In this document: one piece after another, positions 1 through 12,272 of the stretch
How positions within the stretch are numbered: position 1 is the stretch's first letter
How the letters are laid out: each line of letters begins with the position of its first letter
NCBI GenBank assembly: GCA_023014335.1
Contig: JAECYW010000003.1
Span: 2,480,001 to 2,544,000, forward strand
Reading direction: 5' to 3'
Source of the DNA: Galerina marginata
Taxonomy: Eukaryota; Basidiomycota; Agaricomycetes; Agaricales; Galerinaceae
Length of the DNA stretch: 64,000 nt
Translations under genes and position numbers: made by a program
The notes under the pieces: model-generated
Databases searched by the model: none
The model's input: the letters and a program-made list of their open reading frames with translations, nothing else
What the model was told of the DNA's origin: nothing

Positions 1-623
1 GGACGACAAGACCTAAACTGGGATTACCCGTGACGGAGTACCAAGCACCTTCGTGATCTTGGGCAGCGGTCAACAGTAAAATCACCATATACAACAGGCC
101 CTGGTCGACACACACAGCTCACCAGGCTCGGATTCAGTGCGGCGTCGTCCTTGCAGATGAGTCAATGCCCTTCGGGCAAGTCACGTCTGGCCGGTTGCTC
201 TTGCACGCACCAATTGTGCTGGTAACTTGCAGAAAGGTTTGGGATGTTGAAAAAAGATAGATGATCGGGATGATGTGGATAGTAGAGAGGGCTCGAGTGA
301 TGACCTTGACTCGACCTGGCCTATGTTTAGTATGTTTAGGCCCTCCGCAAGCGATATACCCGACCCCATCTTATGTGCCTTAAGTGAGGATCTGGGTGAC
401 GAGGTGTCTGTAAAGCATGGCGGCATTGCGTAGGTCTCTTATTAATCTTACTCGATAAACCTCCTGCTAACCATGTCGTTCGTCACCCTTCTGTTATAGG
501 ACGCAAACTTATGTCCGTATTGGCATGGCCCGGTTTGATCAAATCGACTACTCTCGCATAAGTGACTTGTGGGTAGTGCCATTGATGTGGAGCACTGCGA
601 GCGACGCGCCATCTCTAGAGCAT
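1..623. other. No supported gene
   Basis: Only short open frames, with no recognisable domain and no clear splice pattern. It may hold the 3' part of a gene lying mostly outside the window, but nothing supports that directly. Confidence 0.4.
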
Positions 624-1137
624 TCAAAAAGTATTCCAAACGTAGAAGATCTTGAATTCTTTCCCAATTATGGCCGCAAGATGTAGGCCGAAGGTTTGAT
701 ACTCTCGCGCTTGCGCCGCAGTAGACAAGACGATCAGACGCTCTATCGTCGAGTTGGAAGATGGTTCACATACTTTGACCCGGATGATGAAGATAGGTAT
801 ATAGAGTGGGCCCTGCCAACCTGGATCGACGAAGCCCCAATAGTTTCCATTATCGTGGTGTAATAGTGCTTTCATACCACTTCTGCATGATATACATGTA
901 GGGCACTCGATGTACTTTGAGGAACCAAATATTGAATGGAATAGGCTGAATATTGGGGAAGGAACAGTGTTGAGACTCGGAGACCGACCGAATCATTAAT
1001 TTTGTGTTGTTGGCCTGCATCTGGGTAATTGGAGCGACCTGCCTAACGCGGACATTACAAATACCTTGCAGCTGCTGCCGACATGACATGTAAGCACTAA
1101 CTCGCAAACCAAGAAAGCGAGGCTGAATTGTATACAT
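624..1137 (-). CDS. Possible hypothetical protein, maybe a gene fragment
   Basis: Two overlapping open frames on the minus strand (850-1137 and 624-875) could be joined by a splice. The second has protein-like composition, with an aromatic stretch (NYWGFVDPGWQG) followed by alternating hydrophobic and polar residues. I recognise no domain, see no clear start context and cannot fix the exon boundary. It lies downstream of the serine hydroxymethyltransferase stop and is transcribed in the same direction if real. It could equally be chance open frame or a decayed gene. Confidence 0.2.
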
Positions 1138-1362
1138 TATGTTTAATATGCTGGTACGAAACCTACTAAAAATACAGCAACTGCTATCAGTTATCAGAGG
1201 TGGCGGACGATGTTGAAGTCCACAGTCTAAAAAAACCTATCCAGAAATAAAATTGATCGTTGAATCTTCTTTTGAAATCCTCTCCTCTCAACATCAACAA
1301 CGAAAGAAATGGGGTGCAAAGCCAAAACGTGTCACCCCCGAATGAGTGCGTGGTGGTTATAT

Positions 1363-3255
1363 TCACTCGTGGAGGCCGGTAGGTTTTTGGAGCGTCGACA
1401 CATCGACACCGGGGAGAGGCCACTTGGTGGCGAAAGCCTGCACTTCATCGCGAAGCTGCTTGACGAGGAGGTGGCCCTCCTTGCCTTCCACGGGTTGGGT
1501 GGCGACACGGACGAAGTCCTTGAGCAGCTTGGAGCCGGCCTCCTTTTGGAGCTGGAGCGAGAGCTGGACGGCGCGGTGCAGGAAGTCGGCAACGACCTTG
1601 ATGTCCTCCTCTTTCATATCGCGGGAGGTAAGAGCGGAGGTACCGAGGCGGATGCCACCTGGAACCTGGGCGGACGCGTCACCAGAGACGGCATTTTCTG
1701 TAAACGAGTTGAGAATCAAGATACATAGGAGGGAGGAGGGCGAAGGCAACACGTACTATTGATGGTGATGCCCATAAGGTCGCAGACCTTCTCGACTTTG
1801 CTGCCGGTCAAACCAAGAGGACGGAGGTCCCAAAGAACCAAATGGTTGTCGGTGCCGCCGGTCTGGAGTCTGTAGCCATGGGAAACGAGGGCATCGCCGA
1901 GAGTGCGAGCGTTGGCAATGACCTGCTTGGCGTACTGCTTGAATTCGGGTTGGGCAACTTGGAGGAGGGAGGTGGCAATAGCGGCGATGGTCTGCAAAAG
2001 AGATTCAATCAAACGAATTAAGATGTGGAAGAGATCCGTACGTTGTTGTGGGGGCCACCTTGGCAGGCCGGGAAAACGGCATCATTGACGCGCTTCTCAA
2101 GATCTGCAGCGTTCTCAAGGTCTTTTCTGAAGAAGATAAGACCAGCACGAGGGCCACGAAGGGTCTTGTGACTGCAATAAAGTTTTTTAATTTCTTGACA
2201 CAATACCAGAGCTTTCAAAACGTACGTGGTGGTGGTGACTACGTCGCAGTATTCGAAGGGACTGTTGAGCTCCTGAGCAGCAATGAGACCGCTGGTGTGA
2301 GCCATATCTGCCATGAGCCAGGCGCCTTCCTTGGTCGCGGTCTTCTTCAGTTCGGCATAGTCCCAGTCACGGGGGTAAGCTGAAGCACCACAAATAATGA
2401 GACGGGGCTTGAAGATCTTGGCCTGGGCAGCAAGACTAGCATAGTCGATGAGGTTTGTTTCCGGAGTTATGGCGTAAGGGAGGGACTGGAAGTAAATTGA
2501 CGATGCAGTCATTTTCTTCTTCGCGGTCTGCAGCCAATCATGTGATACTTCAATTTTATGCAACAAGAACTTTGGTTGGGAGAACGCACATAGTAACCGT
2601 GGGTGAGATGGCCACCATCCGGGAGGCCAAGACCCATAAGACGGTCGTTGGGTTGGATGAGAGCAGTCAGGGCAGCGAAGCTGAAAGTTTTAACAAGTCA
2701 GTCACAGGGATCCGTCATTCCTATCATCTACACATACTTTGCAGTCTGTGAACATGTATTTTTAGCACTGGAACGGAGAAGCGGAACGGAGGAGAGAAGT
2801 TACTGACGCTACCGGAATAAGGCTGGACATTGACACCCCACTTAGCGGGGTCGAGGTTGAAAGCCTGCAGAGCACGCTTGCGGCAGAGGATTTCAAGCTC
2901 GTCGATGTACTCGTTACCACCGTAGTAACGGGCATTAGGTAGACCCTCGGAGTACTTGTTGGTCAAGATGGAGCCATTGGCCTCCATAGTGGCCTGACTC
3001 GTCAAGTTCTGATGCACGATGAGCAACGGGTTTGAAAAAAGGGGGTGAGTACGAACCTCTGAAGCAATAAGCTCCAGACCAGTGAACTGCCTCCATGTCT
3101 CCTTGTCAATGATATTCTTGACCTCTGGGTCGATCTCTGCCAGAGGTTGGTAGAGGACTTTGTTCTATTGTTGGGTAAAACTACAGTGAGCGACGAGTTC
3201 AGATGGTCTTGGGAGGTATTTCACTCACAAAAGCAGGGGTATTTGCGGTGGCCAT
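1363..3255 (-). CDS. Serine hydroxymethyltransferase, cytosolic form
   Basis: PLP-dependent enzyme that interconverts serine and glycine while loading a one-carbon unit onto tetrahydrofolate. Reading 5' to 3' on the minus strand, the first exon is only nine codons (MATANTPAF, 3255-3229). Later exons give the family blocks [13 protein letters not shown] near 2960, [11 protein letters not shown] near 2830, [10 protein letters not shown] near 2300, and the PLP-lysine motif [12 protein letters not shown]. That motif is split by an intron at about 2160-2225, with the lysine in HKT forming the Schiff base. The C-terminal block [15 protein letters not shown] lies near 1650. The short N-terminus has no mitochondrial presequence, which points to the cytosolic isoform. 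At least six introns of 50-75 bases. All expected conserved blocks are present, so the gene looks intact. Confidence 0.95.
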
Positions 3256-4930
3256 TGTCCTGGATGACAATCGATGGAGAGAAGAGGAAGAGATAGTGAT
3301 GGGCGTGCGGTTGAGAGGTCTGGAAAGTAATCGTAACATGCTATTGCTTTTCAAGCCCCAAATTTTTTGTTCAACACCGGCTATGACCGAAAATCAGGAT
3401 CGTACCATCGGCCGCAATTGTTGACAGCAACTCGTCCGATAATCTAAAAGCCTCCGCTCACCATCCTACCAGGACTTGCCTCGACTTACACCTCGTCAAT
3501 CTCATCCTGCTTTTCCAGACGAGCATCATGCTAAGCGCCGGTTGTTAGCATAGATTGCGTTGCCGATCAGTTCTTCTGCCCGAATGTTTAGATCACTCCT
3601 CCGAGTGAGAACCCGATCGACAAGGCATTCTATTACTGTCGTTGTGGGGAAGGCTCTCGCCAACAATGGTCTTATCCGGAGCAAATCGCACCTTCTTGCC
3701 GTGGATTATCTTGTCAACCTCATGATCATGGTACACGACCCTCCAGGGAGACTCCAATATCCAAGTTGTTGAATATCAGCAAGCGCCAAAGATCCACTGA
3801 AGGATCGCATGGCGCATTTTGGAACTCATGTCCTGTCTCTCTTCTTCCATGGCATATTAGCAAATCTTATGGAGCGTTTTAGGGCTACGCGGTCGAAAAG
3901 TTGATTTTGAAGTACGTTTTAACCTTAACTCTAGTCCGCTTGGGTGTATCTGATGATGTTCCTTAATTATTATCGGACAGAGATATGATAAGATTGGATC
4001 GTCGCTTAATTTACTCTGCTGGACAAGACCATACTGGACGTTGGAGGAAATCTTTTGAAGGATGACAGCGATGGAAGAAACCCGGTTTCGCCATCAAGCA
4101 CACAACTTCTCAGAAATCACGACAAGTAGCTCAGTAAACTGCAGGACTTTATGCCACCAACTACGACATATTCTTCTTTGATACCGCCTACGGAGATTAT
4201 TCCAGCCATCCTCTGGTTTTGCAGTGTTCTACTTGCTGCTTGCTGTCCAGCATTTGTCCCCAAGCTTGAGGATGGAATGGAGGTGGATATGTGTGTCCCC
4301 GGCCTTGATTGATATTACTACCTGCGCCGTCCAAGCGGTTGGCTACTAGTCAGCCACCGCCGTGTAAAAGGCTCTCTTTTTTTAAAAAAAATTCCCGTCC
4401 CCTGTTTTTGCATTCGCGTCCTCATGTTCCGCTTTGCAGGACCCGGTTGAAGGTTTCCATTCCGTTTTGCTTAGAGTTTAGTTCTCCTCGACATCCTCGG
4501 ATACTTTATCTTTTGATAACACCGCTCATGTCTGGCAGGTAATAATTAACCACCGAAACTCATCACCGTGGACCACGCTGTACATGTTATACCTTTGGCT
4601 CCGTGTCTATTCGTGGTTAAAGCTGACCCCTTTAGTATGCTCCCACCTGGGTTGATTTTAATATATTCAACGGGAAACCTTACTTTTGAAGCCTGCGTGA
4701 TAAGGCTTGGTATAACTGCATCAACTTCAAGGACGCGACCTGACCGCGACGCGACGCGTTATATTGACATGTCCACGTGATCTGTGTTCCGAACTGGCGA
4801 TATTTTAGGGCTGGCCCAAGCACTCTTCTAAACTTGAAATCGCCCTTCACACTGATCATCAAAAGGCCGAACTGACAAGAAAGTCACCAAACTTACTCTG
4901 TGAACCACCACTTTTCTCCATCAATCCGTG
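3256..4930. other. Intergenic region between divergent genes
   Basis: A 1.7-kb stretch between the starts of serine hydroxymethyltransferase (-) and the helical-repeat protein (+). Open frames are short and lack domains; an A/T-homopolymer tract lies at 4376-4391. It presumably holds both promoters. I see no RNA gene or repeat. Confidence 0.4.
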
Positions 4931-7191
4931 ATGGAGCTCACTGCAGACAATGTTCAATCTGTCTTAGGGGTCTATGCCGAACGACTATACACCGTCTTGC
5001 CTCAGGTTTTCGAGCTCCTCGTCGATCCCGATCTCGAAGAGATGGCGCTCTATCACTACGTCGTACGTTTCCCATCGTACCTACTTCAAGCACCGGTCTC
5101 TCATCTGCTTTTCTTAGGTCGCTATTCAGGAACGGCTGTCTAAGGACAGCGACTCACGTCCAGAAGGCCACCTCGGGTTTGATTCATTTGGAGAGGCCGC
5201 ATTTGAAGGGGGGATTGTGAAAGCGATGATGAAAATTACGCAGGACCCGCGAACGGACAAGTGGCACGGACTCGCGTCGTATTTCGCTATGGACGCGATG
5301 TGGCATCTGACCAGAACTGGGAATGTGGAGGAACGTCGAGCTCTTCTTCAGGAACTCATTGAGCATAATGTCCTAAAGATTTGTATGGACGTGAGTTTTT
5401 CATCTGACCAACCTCATGCTCGTAAATTAAGCCTGGTTCCGAATTTGAACTACGGGTTTACAGAAAATTGAAAATCATCCCCTCGTTATACACCGTCAGG
5501 CCGCCTGCTGCCTCATACGTTGTTTATGTGCTGAAAGCTACCTCGGAGAAATTATATCCAGTAGCCAGGCTGCCCACCTTATAATGGTTTTGTGCAAGCA
5601 CATACTTGAAGGCCCAGAGCTTTACGAGAGGCAGTTCCTGAATGCTCAGTTGACATGGCAAAGCTTTTTGTCCTTCGGAAAATTCGGTGTGAGTGTCGTC
5701 CACAAAACTATCTCTGTCACCTGTTTGCTTTCCTCTAACGATAACTATTTACGCAGGCTCCAAGAGAGAAAGCCCATAAGTACGCACCACGGTATTTTGC
5801 CATGTCTCAGGAAAACGCGGCCTGGGCTATCCAAGGTCTCCTCCTTCGTTGTCCTCCGGCGGATCAGCAACTATGCTACGATATCCTAAACCACAACCCG
5901 GAAGTATTGGACTTGTTATTCAAATGCGCATCTATACCCCGTCCTCCTTGGTATCCAGAATTGGCAATCGACTCCATCGTTTCCGAAGGCATCATTATGT
6001 TTTTCCGCGTCCCGAGGAATAAAATACCTGGCATCGAAGTCAACCTCGACCATGAATCGCAGAAGGAGGCGGACGCTCAGTGGAAGGCGGTCCTTGCGTC
6101 ATGCAAGCTGCTTACATCTCGGCCCAACTGGGTTGGATTGTTGCTCGGAGTGTGGGACATGATCGCTGACGAGAAGTGGCAAGACCTTAAGAAGTATGTC
6201 CTGATCCACTGCCTTGTATTAACTCAATTAAAACCACTGCCCAGGATGCTCGGCGAAGTAGTTTCAAAATATCATGCACAACGGGAATACACAATCGAAA
6301 CTTTCCTGGCGATTTTCGAGTACAGAGGTAAGTTTTTCGTTCTCGAACATATGGCAAGTCGGCTTACTCTCCTAAGGCTCTTGTCGTATTTGCATAGAAA
6401 GGCTGATAGCCACACTTTCCCATTCTGGGAATGACGCCAATATCTCAGACGGCGACCTATTATCCCTCCTTCGAGTAGGCAGCGCCGCATCTCGGCCTGT
6501 CAAGACCAATATGGATCAACTCAACTCACAAGTAGAGCAATACGAATACATCGAAACCGCTTTCGAACTCTTCCGCAAACCCCTGTCCGCCGTATTTACC
6601 GAGGAAGAAGTCGAGCCCCCGCTGCAGGTGGCCGACGAACCTGTCATGGGGCCGACGGCCTTCGCCCGCGTTCTAACACTGCTCGCGCAACGCGGTGTCC
6701 TTCAAAAGATCCCTAAAATGACAAAACTGCCGCAAGGCGTCGCCGCACGCACGAACCTCTCCAAGCTCAAGGAGATCGCAGGCCCAGAAGGGATCCGTCG
6801 TTTCCTCATTGTCGCGCGCAAACGGGTGACCGCACGAAGAGAAGCAGGGCACAAGAGGATCCGCAAAGACAACGAGATGGACTACGCGTGCATCGCGTAT
6901 TTCACTGGTGCTGAATTAGCAGCGGCTCTCATCGCATTCGATGTTGCTACTGAGGGCAGCTACTCCCAGCAGCTCGCTGGCGTGCGCCGCGAGTTGGTCT
7001 TGTGCTTGGGTAATGGCGCTGAGATGGCGCTGGGACTTCAGCATTACGATAGGGCATTGTACTTGGCAACAGCATCGGTTGAGGCTGCCAAGGACTTGCC
7101 GAATGACAATAGCCTTGATGCTGTCGACGAGACCATTAGAGCAAAGAATCACCGAAGAGTGGAGCGCGCTCAAGCCAGTTCTCAGCCATAA
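4931..7191 (+). CDS. Conserved helical-repeat protein of unknown function (ARM-like N-terminal part, TPR-like C-terminus)
   Basis: The start is the ATG at 4931 (MELTADNVQSV); exons follow to TAA/TAG-bounded segments at about 4931-5065, 5118-5390, 5463-5690, 5758-6195, 6247-6328, 6398-7191. The product is almost entirely alpha-helical in composition. A repeating pattern of paired amphipathic helices (WHLTRTGNVEERRALLQELIEH, split over the exon near 5300; RQAACCLIRCLCAE near 5500) resembles armadillo/HEAT solenoids. The last 90 residues (GAEMALGLQHYDRALYLATA near 7020-7080) look like a TPR pair. No catalytic motif or signal peptide is visible. A scaffold or adaptor role is only an inference from the fold type. 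Clear coding character over the long last exon makes the gene itself secure. Confidence 0.75.
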
Positions 7192-7446
7192 ATATGAATG
7201 TTTGGGAAATGCCGATATCTAAGCGCCTTATACTTAATTTGATAGCATTTGCAACTTATTTGTCCTCCCCAACGTAGGTTTGAATATGTGTTTAACGTTG
7301 ACACCAACATCAATTTGTGGCCTTTCTCTTTAATCCGTCCGGATGGGCAGTGGAAATCATTTGTTCTACATAATCGGAACTAATGTTTACAAGCAAGCAT
7401 ATGTCTTGATCCGGCCTTCATTACAGACGGTTTTAGCAACGGAAAT
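7192..7446. other. Convergent 3' intergenic spacer
   Basis: A 255-bp spacer between the 3' ends of the helical-repeat gene (+) and the ferroxidase gene (-). It probably holds both 3' UTRs. Confidence 0.5.
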
Positions 7447-9875
7447 TCAGCTCCTCTTGAGAAGCCCAAAGAACCTGCCCCTTCTTTCTTTCGCAGCAAG
7501 TTTCTGCCTGACCTCATGCTCCATTTCCTCATCCGAGATATGTCCTCCCAGAGCGTACCACACGACGGAAGCCATGCCCAAGAATGCAGCCAAGACACAT
7601 CTAGGTAAACATTTCAATTAATTATAATCACACCAGAAGTTGGCGTGTAGCTCACCCAGCCATCGCGCCAATGCCTTTCTGATGCCAGCCGAGGTTCTGT
7701 GGGTATGGGCCGAGTGGCAGTCCTTGCAGATCTGTCGCCGACGCGAAGCCGGCAGCGTTTCCAGATATCGGCTTGTCGAGGGCTTTGCAGTTGTCGTACA
7801 ATGCTTGAGGCACCGTGCTCGTGTATTGCTGTGCTTGCATGGGCGCCTCAATGAGCTGGATGGCCAGACCGACTTCAAGGTGCCATTCAATGTGGCCTAT
7901 TAACATTCTATTTTAGCTTCGAGTTCAAACTGGCAGTAGTGGGAAGAGGCTCACAATGGAAGAACCAAACTCCAGGATTGTCGGCCACGACGCGTAGTGT
8001 CGCAGAGTGCATTGACGGGATCTGGACGGTATCCCGTCGGATTGGGTTCTTTTGCCCTTCGACGATAGGCGGATTGAGAGCCGGGTCGTCAGAGGTGTAG
8101 TCCTCTGACCGTCCGACGATCATGACCTTGTGCCCGTGAATGTGGCTATAATCGCAATTTTTGTTGGTCTTCGAATTTACTGGAATGGAAAGAAGACTCA
8201 CAAAGGGTGCTTTCCAGCATCGCCGTTTTTGACGACAATATCCACGACATCCATATGGTCGATAACGAAGCTCTGAGGACCGTACGCGCTTGCAACCGTG
8301 GCGTTTGGTCCTAGAGTGAGTTGGGAGAGAATCGCCGGCACCAAGGGCGGGTTGTATGTCACCAGGTTGAACATGGCGTGGTTCGTGCCGTCGTCCATGG
8401 TGTCGAAGGTGACCTCGAGCTCGATGGTTTTGGTCGCGACTGGTTGGGCAATTTCGACGACTGGTACAAGGGCAGTGTCGTTTACGTCGTGGTACGCGTC
8501 GACGAACCCAAGGTCGGTCAGTGATGCGGAGGCACTGTATGTTATTGAAGAAGTCGCATCTACAACGCGAGGGAACAATCAAAAAACGAAGAAAATATGA
8601 GAGTCAATCTCCGGCTCGTACTTGGATTTAAAGCATCGGGGACCGTATCAAACATATCTGTATCCATGTTTGCATGGATGGCCCAATTACTGGAGGTGTC
8701 ATTGCGCGCAGTGACGAGCACTGAGTATCGTTGAGCCACTGTGATACTTATGAGGTCGATTGGTGATTCCGCCACGTCAGTCTGGTAATTACAAAATTAC
8801 AATCCTCAGCACCAGAACAAAGCAAAACCGAAAAAAGATCGACCGACGTACCCCGTCAACTTCGATAATCCGCATGTCATGGCCGTCGATCCAGAAGAAG
8901 AAAGCAGCGAATGCAGAACTGTTAAGTATCCGCAAACGATATGTCTTTCCTGGGACGAATGGGAGGGTCGCATTTTCGTTGAAGCCCACAGCAGATGTAA
9001 CTGCTGATGGTGTAGTGCCAGAAATGGGCCCAAGATAATTGCCCTGTTGGGCGAAGTATATAAGGGCGGCGTCTTGGCAGAAACCAGGGCATATGAGCAA
9101 ATTGAAGATAGAATTTTGGGAGGCGGATTACCAGGTACGGGCTCCGCGCCTCCAGGATTCTTGATGCTGATGAATTGCTTTAAGAGGACAGAATGTTCAT
9201 CGTGATACCAATCTCCTAGCACAATCGTGAACTCTTCGTCGTACGTATGTGCCTCCTTAGGGGGGTGTATGTGGACGGGAGCTCGTAGTCCGTCAACATA
9301 TTGGCCCTTGAACGAATGGTGTCAAGCTGATGGAAATTTCTCCCAAAGTTGCATATCTTACAGAGGCATGGGCGTGTACCCAATATGTACCCCATTGACC
9401 TGAGGCGTTTATTGGGACAACGTATTCAAACTGTCCACCGGGAGGGATCCCACTGTGAAGTGCCAGGTCAATTGAGCAAGATAAACGGCAAAGGTTCAGT
9501 CTTACCATTCGGAAACGCCTTGGGCGCCGTCCATCCATGGCGTCGTGTTGAAGAACATGCCATGGTGATGAAGGGTAGTTGGTTGGTCGATGGAATTTGT
9601 TACATGGACAACCAGTGAGTCGTTTGTGCTAATGTCGATCGGTGGTGGTCTGCGGAAGAGTACTTGTTAACAATCCAGTCAAAGTAAAATGGGAAGCAGA
9701 ATTACGGCCATGTGTTGTTCACACCTATGACCCTTCGTTCGAAGAGCCCGTCCGGGTTCGCATTTTGGACATAGGTGATGTTCCACCATATTTCATGGAT
9801 GCCAGCGAGGACAGGTGAGGCCAAGGCGGCAAGAAATATTGGCACCAAGCCCGGGGAGGAGAGAGCTGGCCACAT
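7447..9875 (-). CDS. FET3: Fet3-type multicopper ferroxidase
   Basis: Plasma-membrane ferroxidase that oxidises Fe2+ to Fe3+ at the cell surface and passes it to the Ftr1 permease. The start at 9875 gives a signal peptide (MWPALSS..., cleavage near PVLAG). Copper-ligand blocks appear in order: TLHHHGMFFN near 9560 and WVHAHAS near 9370, then HIHGHKVMIVG near 8140 and HCHIEWHLEVGL spanning the intron near 7900-7970. Leu at the type 1 axial position is usual for Fet3. Candidate acidic iron-oxidation residues occur in DWYHDEH near 9200. The C-terminus has one membrane helix (LAAFLGMASVVWYALGG, near 7560) and a short basic tail ending in LLKRS. This matches Fet3 topology and separates it from secreted laccases. 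Many short introns. The divergent FTR1 gene supports the assignment. Confidence 0.93.
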
Positions 9876-9930
9876 TCTGGAGGAAAGGACGGAAGCAGGA
9901 GAAATGCCTCAGGTGCAGATCATGGTATTC

Positions 9931-9936
9931 TTTATA
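9931..9936 (-). promoter_or_regulatory. Candidate TATA box of the ferroxidase gene
   Basis: TATAAA on the minus strand, about 56-61 bases upstream of the ATG at 9875. Position and sequence fit a core promoter. Confidence 0.45.
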
Positions 9937-10033
9937 AAAGGGACCCGAACGATTTCGCAGGATTTCGCGGCAAGATGAAGATCGGGAGGCTATAGGTAAA
10001 GCCAAAAATAGTTCCGGGCGCATTATCATTGTA

Positions 10034-10042
10034 ATCTGATAA
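10034..10042 (+). promoter_or_regulatory. Iron-responsive GATA site (ATCTGATAA)
   Basis: Exact match to ATCWGATAA, 159 bases upstream of the FET3 start codon. Confidence 0.65.
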
Positions 10043-10393
10043 GGAATGGCCTTGTGATGTTCTCACGTCTACAAGCCCTTCAAAGCTCCGCGTACGGCTG
10101 TTTAGTACGTCCTTACCAACGGAGAGCAAGAAGGTGCGCATGCCAGCAAGTATATTGATCCTTCTCGTGGGTGTCTTTCGGAGAATTAGTGGCCCAAGAG
10201 TGATTCATGAAAATAATTGGTTCGTACTTACACCTTCAATTTTTGACAATTTCAAAAGGGACTTCGGCCTCTTGAGAAATTCTTGCAACGTCCAATTTCA
10301 AACTTTTGAGATGCTAGTACCCTGCCTTATCCTACCGAGTTCTTGGCTTCCCGAAAATGCGTGAGATGCCTCGGGATTTCGTTGCATTTCATC

Positions 10394-10402
10394 TTATCAG
10401 AT
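10394..10402 (-). promoter_or_regulatory. Iron-responsive GATA site (ATCTGATAA on minus)
   Basis: Exact consensus match, about 206 bases upstream of the FTR1 ATG. First of three in a 61-bp cluster. Confidence 0.7.
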
Positions 10403-10411
10403 GACGAGATC

Positions 10412-10420
10412 TTATCAGAT
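10412..10420 (-). promoter_or_regulatory. Iron-responsive GATA site (ATCTGATAA on minus)
   Basis: Second of the three clustered sites. It is 18 bp from the first in the same orientation, close to two helical turns, so two factors or two zinc fingers could bind the same face. Confidence 0.7.
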
Positions 10421-10445
10421 TGTACCCTGAAGTGTCACCGGATGA

Positions 10446-10454
10446 TTATCAGAT
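10446..10454 (-). promoter_or_regulatory. Iron-responsive GATA site (ATCTGATAA on minus)
   Basis: Third clustered site, 154 bases upstream of the FTR1 ATG, same orientation as the other two. Confidence 0.7.
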
Positions 10455-10607
10455 TGGCAACGTGTATTTTTAACTCATCCCCGTGGATGGCACTCTGCTT
10501 TTTCTGCCGAGTAAAGCCTTCTGGCTTTGCTCATTTATGGACGCGGAACAGGGACTTCCAATTCTTTGAAACCTTGCTTTCCTTCCCCCCTCCCTTTCGT
10601 TGCAAGG

Positions 10608-12272
10608 ATGACCAAGAATCTCTTCTCCGTCCCCATTTTCTTCATCGTCTTCCGTGAAACTCTAGAGGCGGCAATTATCGTCTCTGTTCTGCTTGGACTG
10701 GCCGAGCAAATCGTTCACGACGACCCCTCCAAGCTCTCTACAACGACTCAGCAGACCCTTGTCCCTGATGACGAAAAGGCCAGCACCGGAAGCGTAGATG
10801 GCAATGCCACTCTGGACGACTCTGTCCAGCGTCGGCGCCTAATTCGAAAGCTGCGAATGCAGGTCAGGCTTCATGGCAGCTTGTATTTATTCGTTCCCGC
10901 TTAACTATTGCCCAGATATTTTTGGGAGCCGGTCTTGGTCTCTTTGTTGCATTAGCCATTGGCGCTGCGTATGCCACCTTTCCTAGTTCAGTAAATCAGA
11001 TACTAAACTTAGACACAACACCCACACGGCAGGTTCATCGCTGTATGGTTCACCAAGGCAGCCGACTTGTGGTCCAAGTCAGAAGAACTATGGGAAGGTC
11101 AATTAGCTACAGTAACTTGGGGGTTCTGACATTAACGTTCTTCGTCTAGGCATTTTCGAACTTATTGCGTGTATCATGATTTTCGTCATGGGTATCACCA
11201 TGTTGAAAATGGATAGAGGTAACTTGTCCCTATCCATTTCCTTGCAACAGCATCGTTAACTCTGTCGTTTTTATAGCCAAGGCCAAATGGCGCGTCAAGC
11301 TTTCCCAAGCATTCGACGGAAAGAGTTAGTACCTCATACACGCCATAATGTGGGTCTCTACTTACACACTCCTAAACAGAGGTCGACGGAAAGGCCAGAA
11401 CTGGAAAATGGGTTCTTTTTATCCTGCCTTTCATTACAGTCCTACGAGAAGGCCTTGAGGCCGTTATTTTCGTTGGCGGCGTCTCCCTCGGTCAACCTGC
11501 AACATCTATTCCTATAGCTGCCATTGTGGGCATCATATGTGGATTTGTCTGCGGACTGCTTATTTACGAGTTCGCCAGCCGTTCAAGTGCGTCACTCTAC
11601 CTACAACGTTTCAAAATGCTTAGAGTAACCTTACAGCGCTCACCATTTTCTTGGTGGTAATGACAAATCTCTTGCTTCTCATCGGAGCTGGCCTTTTCAG
11701 CAAGGCCGTAGGGTCTTTTGAAAGGAACGCGTTCAATACCCTACTCGGCGCTGAAATCGATGATACTGGAGGCGATGGACCAGGATCCTACAAAGTCCAA
11801 GGAAACGTCTGGCACCTGGACTGCTGCAACCCCGAGAATAAGCTTGATGGCCAAGGCTGGTCAATCTTCAATGCCATTTTTGGATGGACGAACAGCGCAA
11901 CGCGTGAGTCGGTCGTTAAATAATCTTCCTTTCGAAGGAGTGCGATTTACCATTAAATCTAGTGGGAACTGTTCTATCATACGTGTTTTACTGGATTGCA
12001 GTCATCGTCGTCTTAGTTTATATTAAATTCAAGGAGGTCAGCAACCTGGCGCATTCGCTGCACTTCTCTTTTCCGTTCCAACTCAGTCTCTGAACTACTT
12101 TTATATGCAGGGTCGAACAACACTCATGGGCCACGAGTCAGCAGCGGGTGTTCGACGAAGGCGCGTCCGTGAAGTCAAAGAAATAGAAGCCAGCGAGTCA
12201 GAGAACATCAAAAGTACAGCGAAGGAGGGGTCTAGCTCGGAGGACGTAGAAGTTCTTCCTCGTCACGGATGA
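10608..12272 (+). CDS. FTR1: High-affinity iron permease Ftr1
   Basis: Multi-span plasma-membrane permease that takes Fe3+ from the Fet3 ferroxidase. It opens MTKNLFSVPIFFIVFRETLEAAI. The first iron-binding REGLE-type motif is RETLE (near 10659) and the second is a canonical REGLE in TVLREGLEAVIFVGG (near 11445). Further family blocks are FELIACIMIFVMGITMLKMDRA (11155-11280) and a long extracellular loop with paired cysteines (HLDCCNP, near 11815), followed by the last membrane helix. The C-terminal tail after about 12110 is hydrophilic, Ser/Glu-rich and probably cytosolic. Seven or so short introns. The Gly-to-Thr change in the first motif keeps the R and both E residues. It is divergent from FET3 with a shared promoter, as in many fungi. 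Confidence 0.95.

Larger units (their letters stand above)
9876..10607. promoter_or_regulatory. Shared divergent promoter of FET3 and FTR1
   Basis: 732 bp between two divergent iron-uptake genes. It contains four exact matches to ATCWGATAA, the consensus known for fungal iron-repressor GATA factors (SreA/Sre1/Urbs1 family): one near FET3 and three within about 60 bp near FTR1. The inference is joint repression under iron-replete conditions. Confidence 0.8.
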
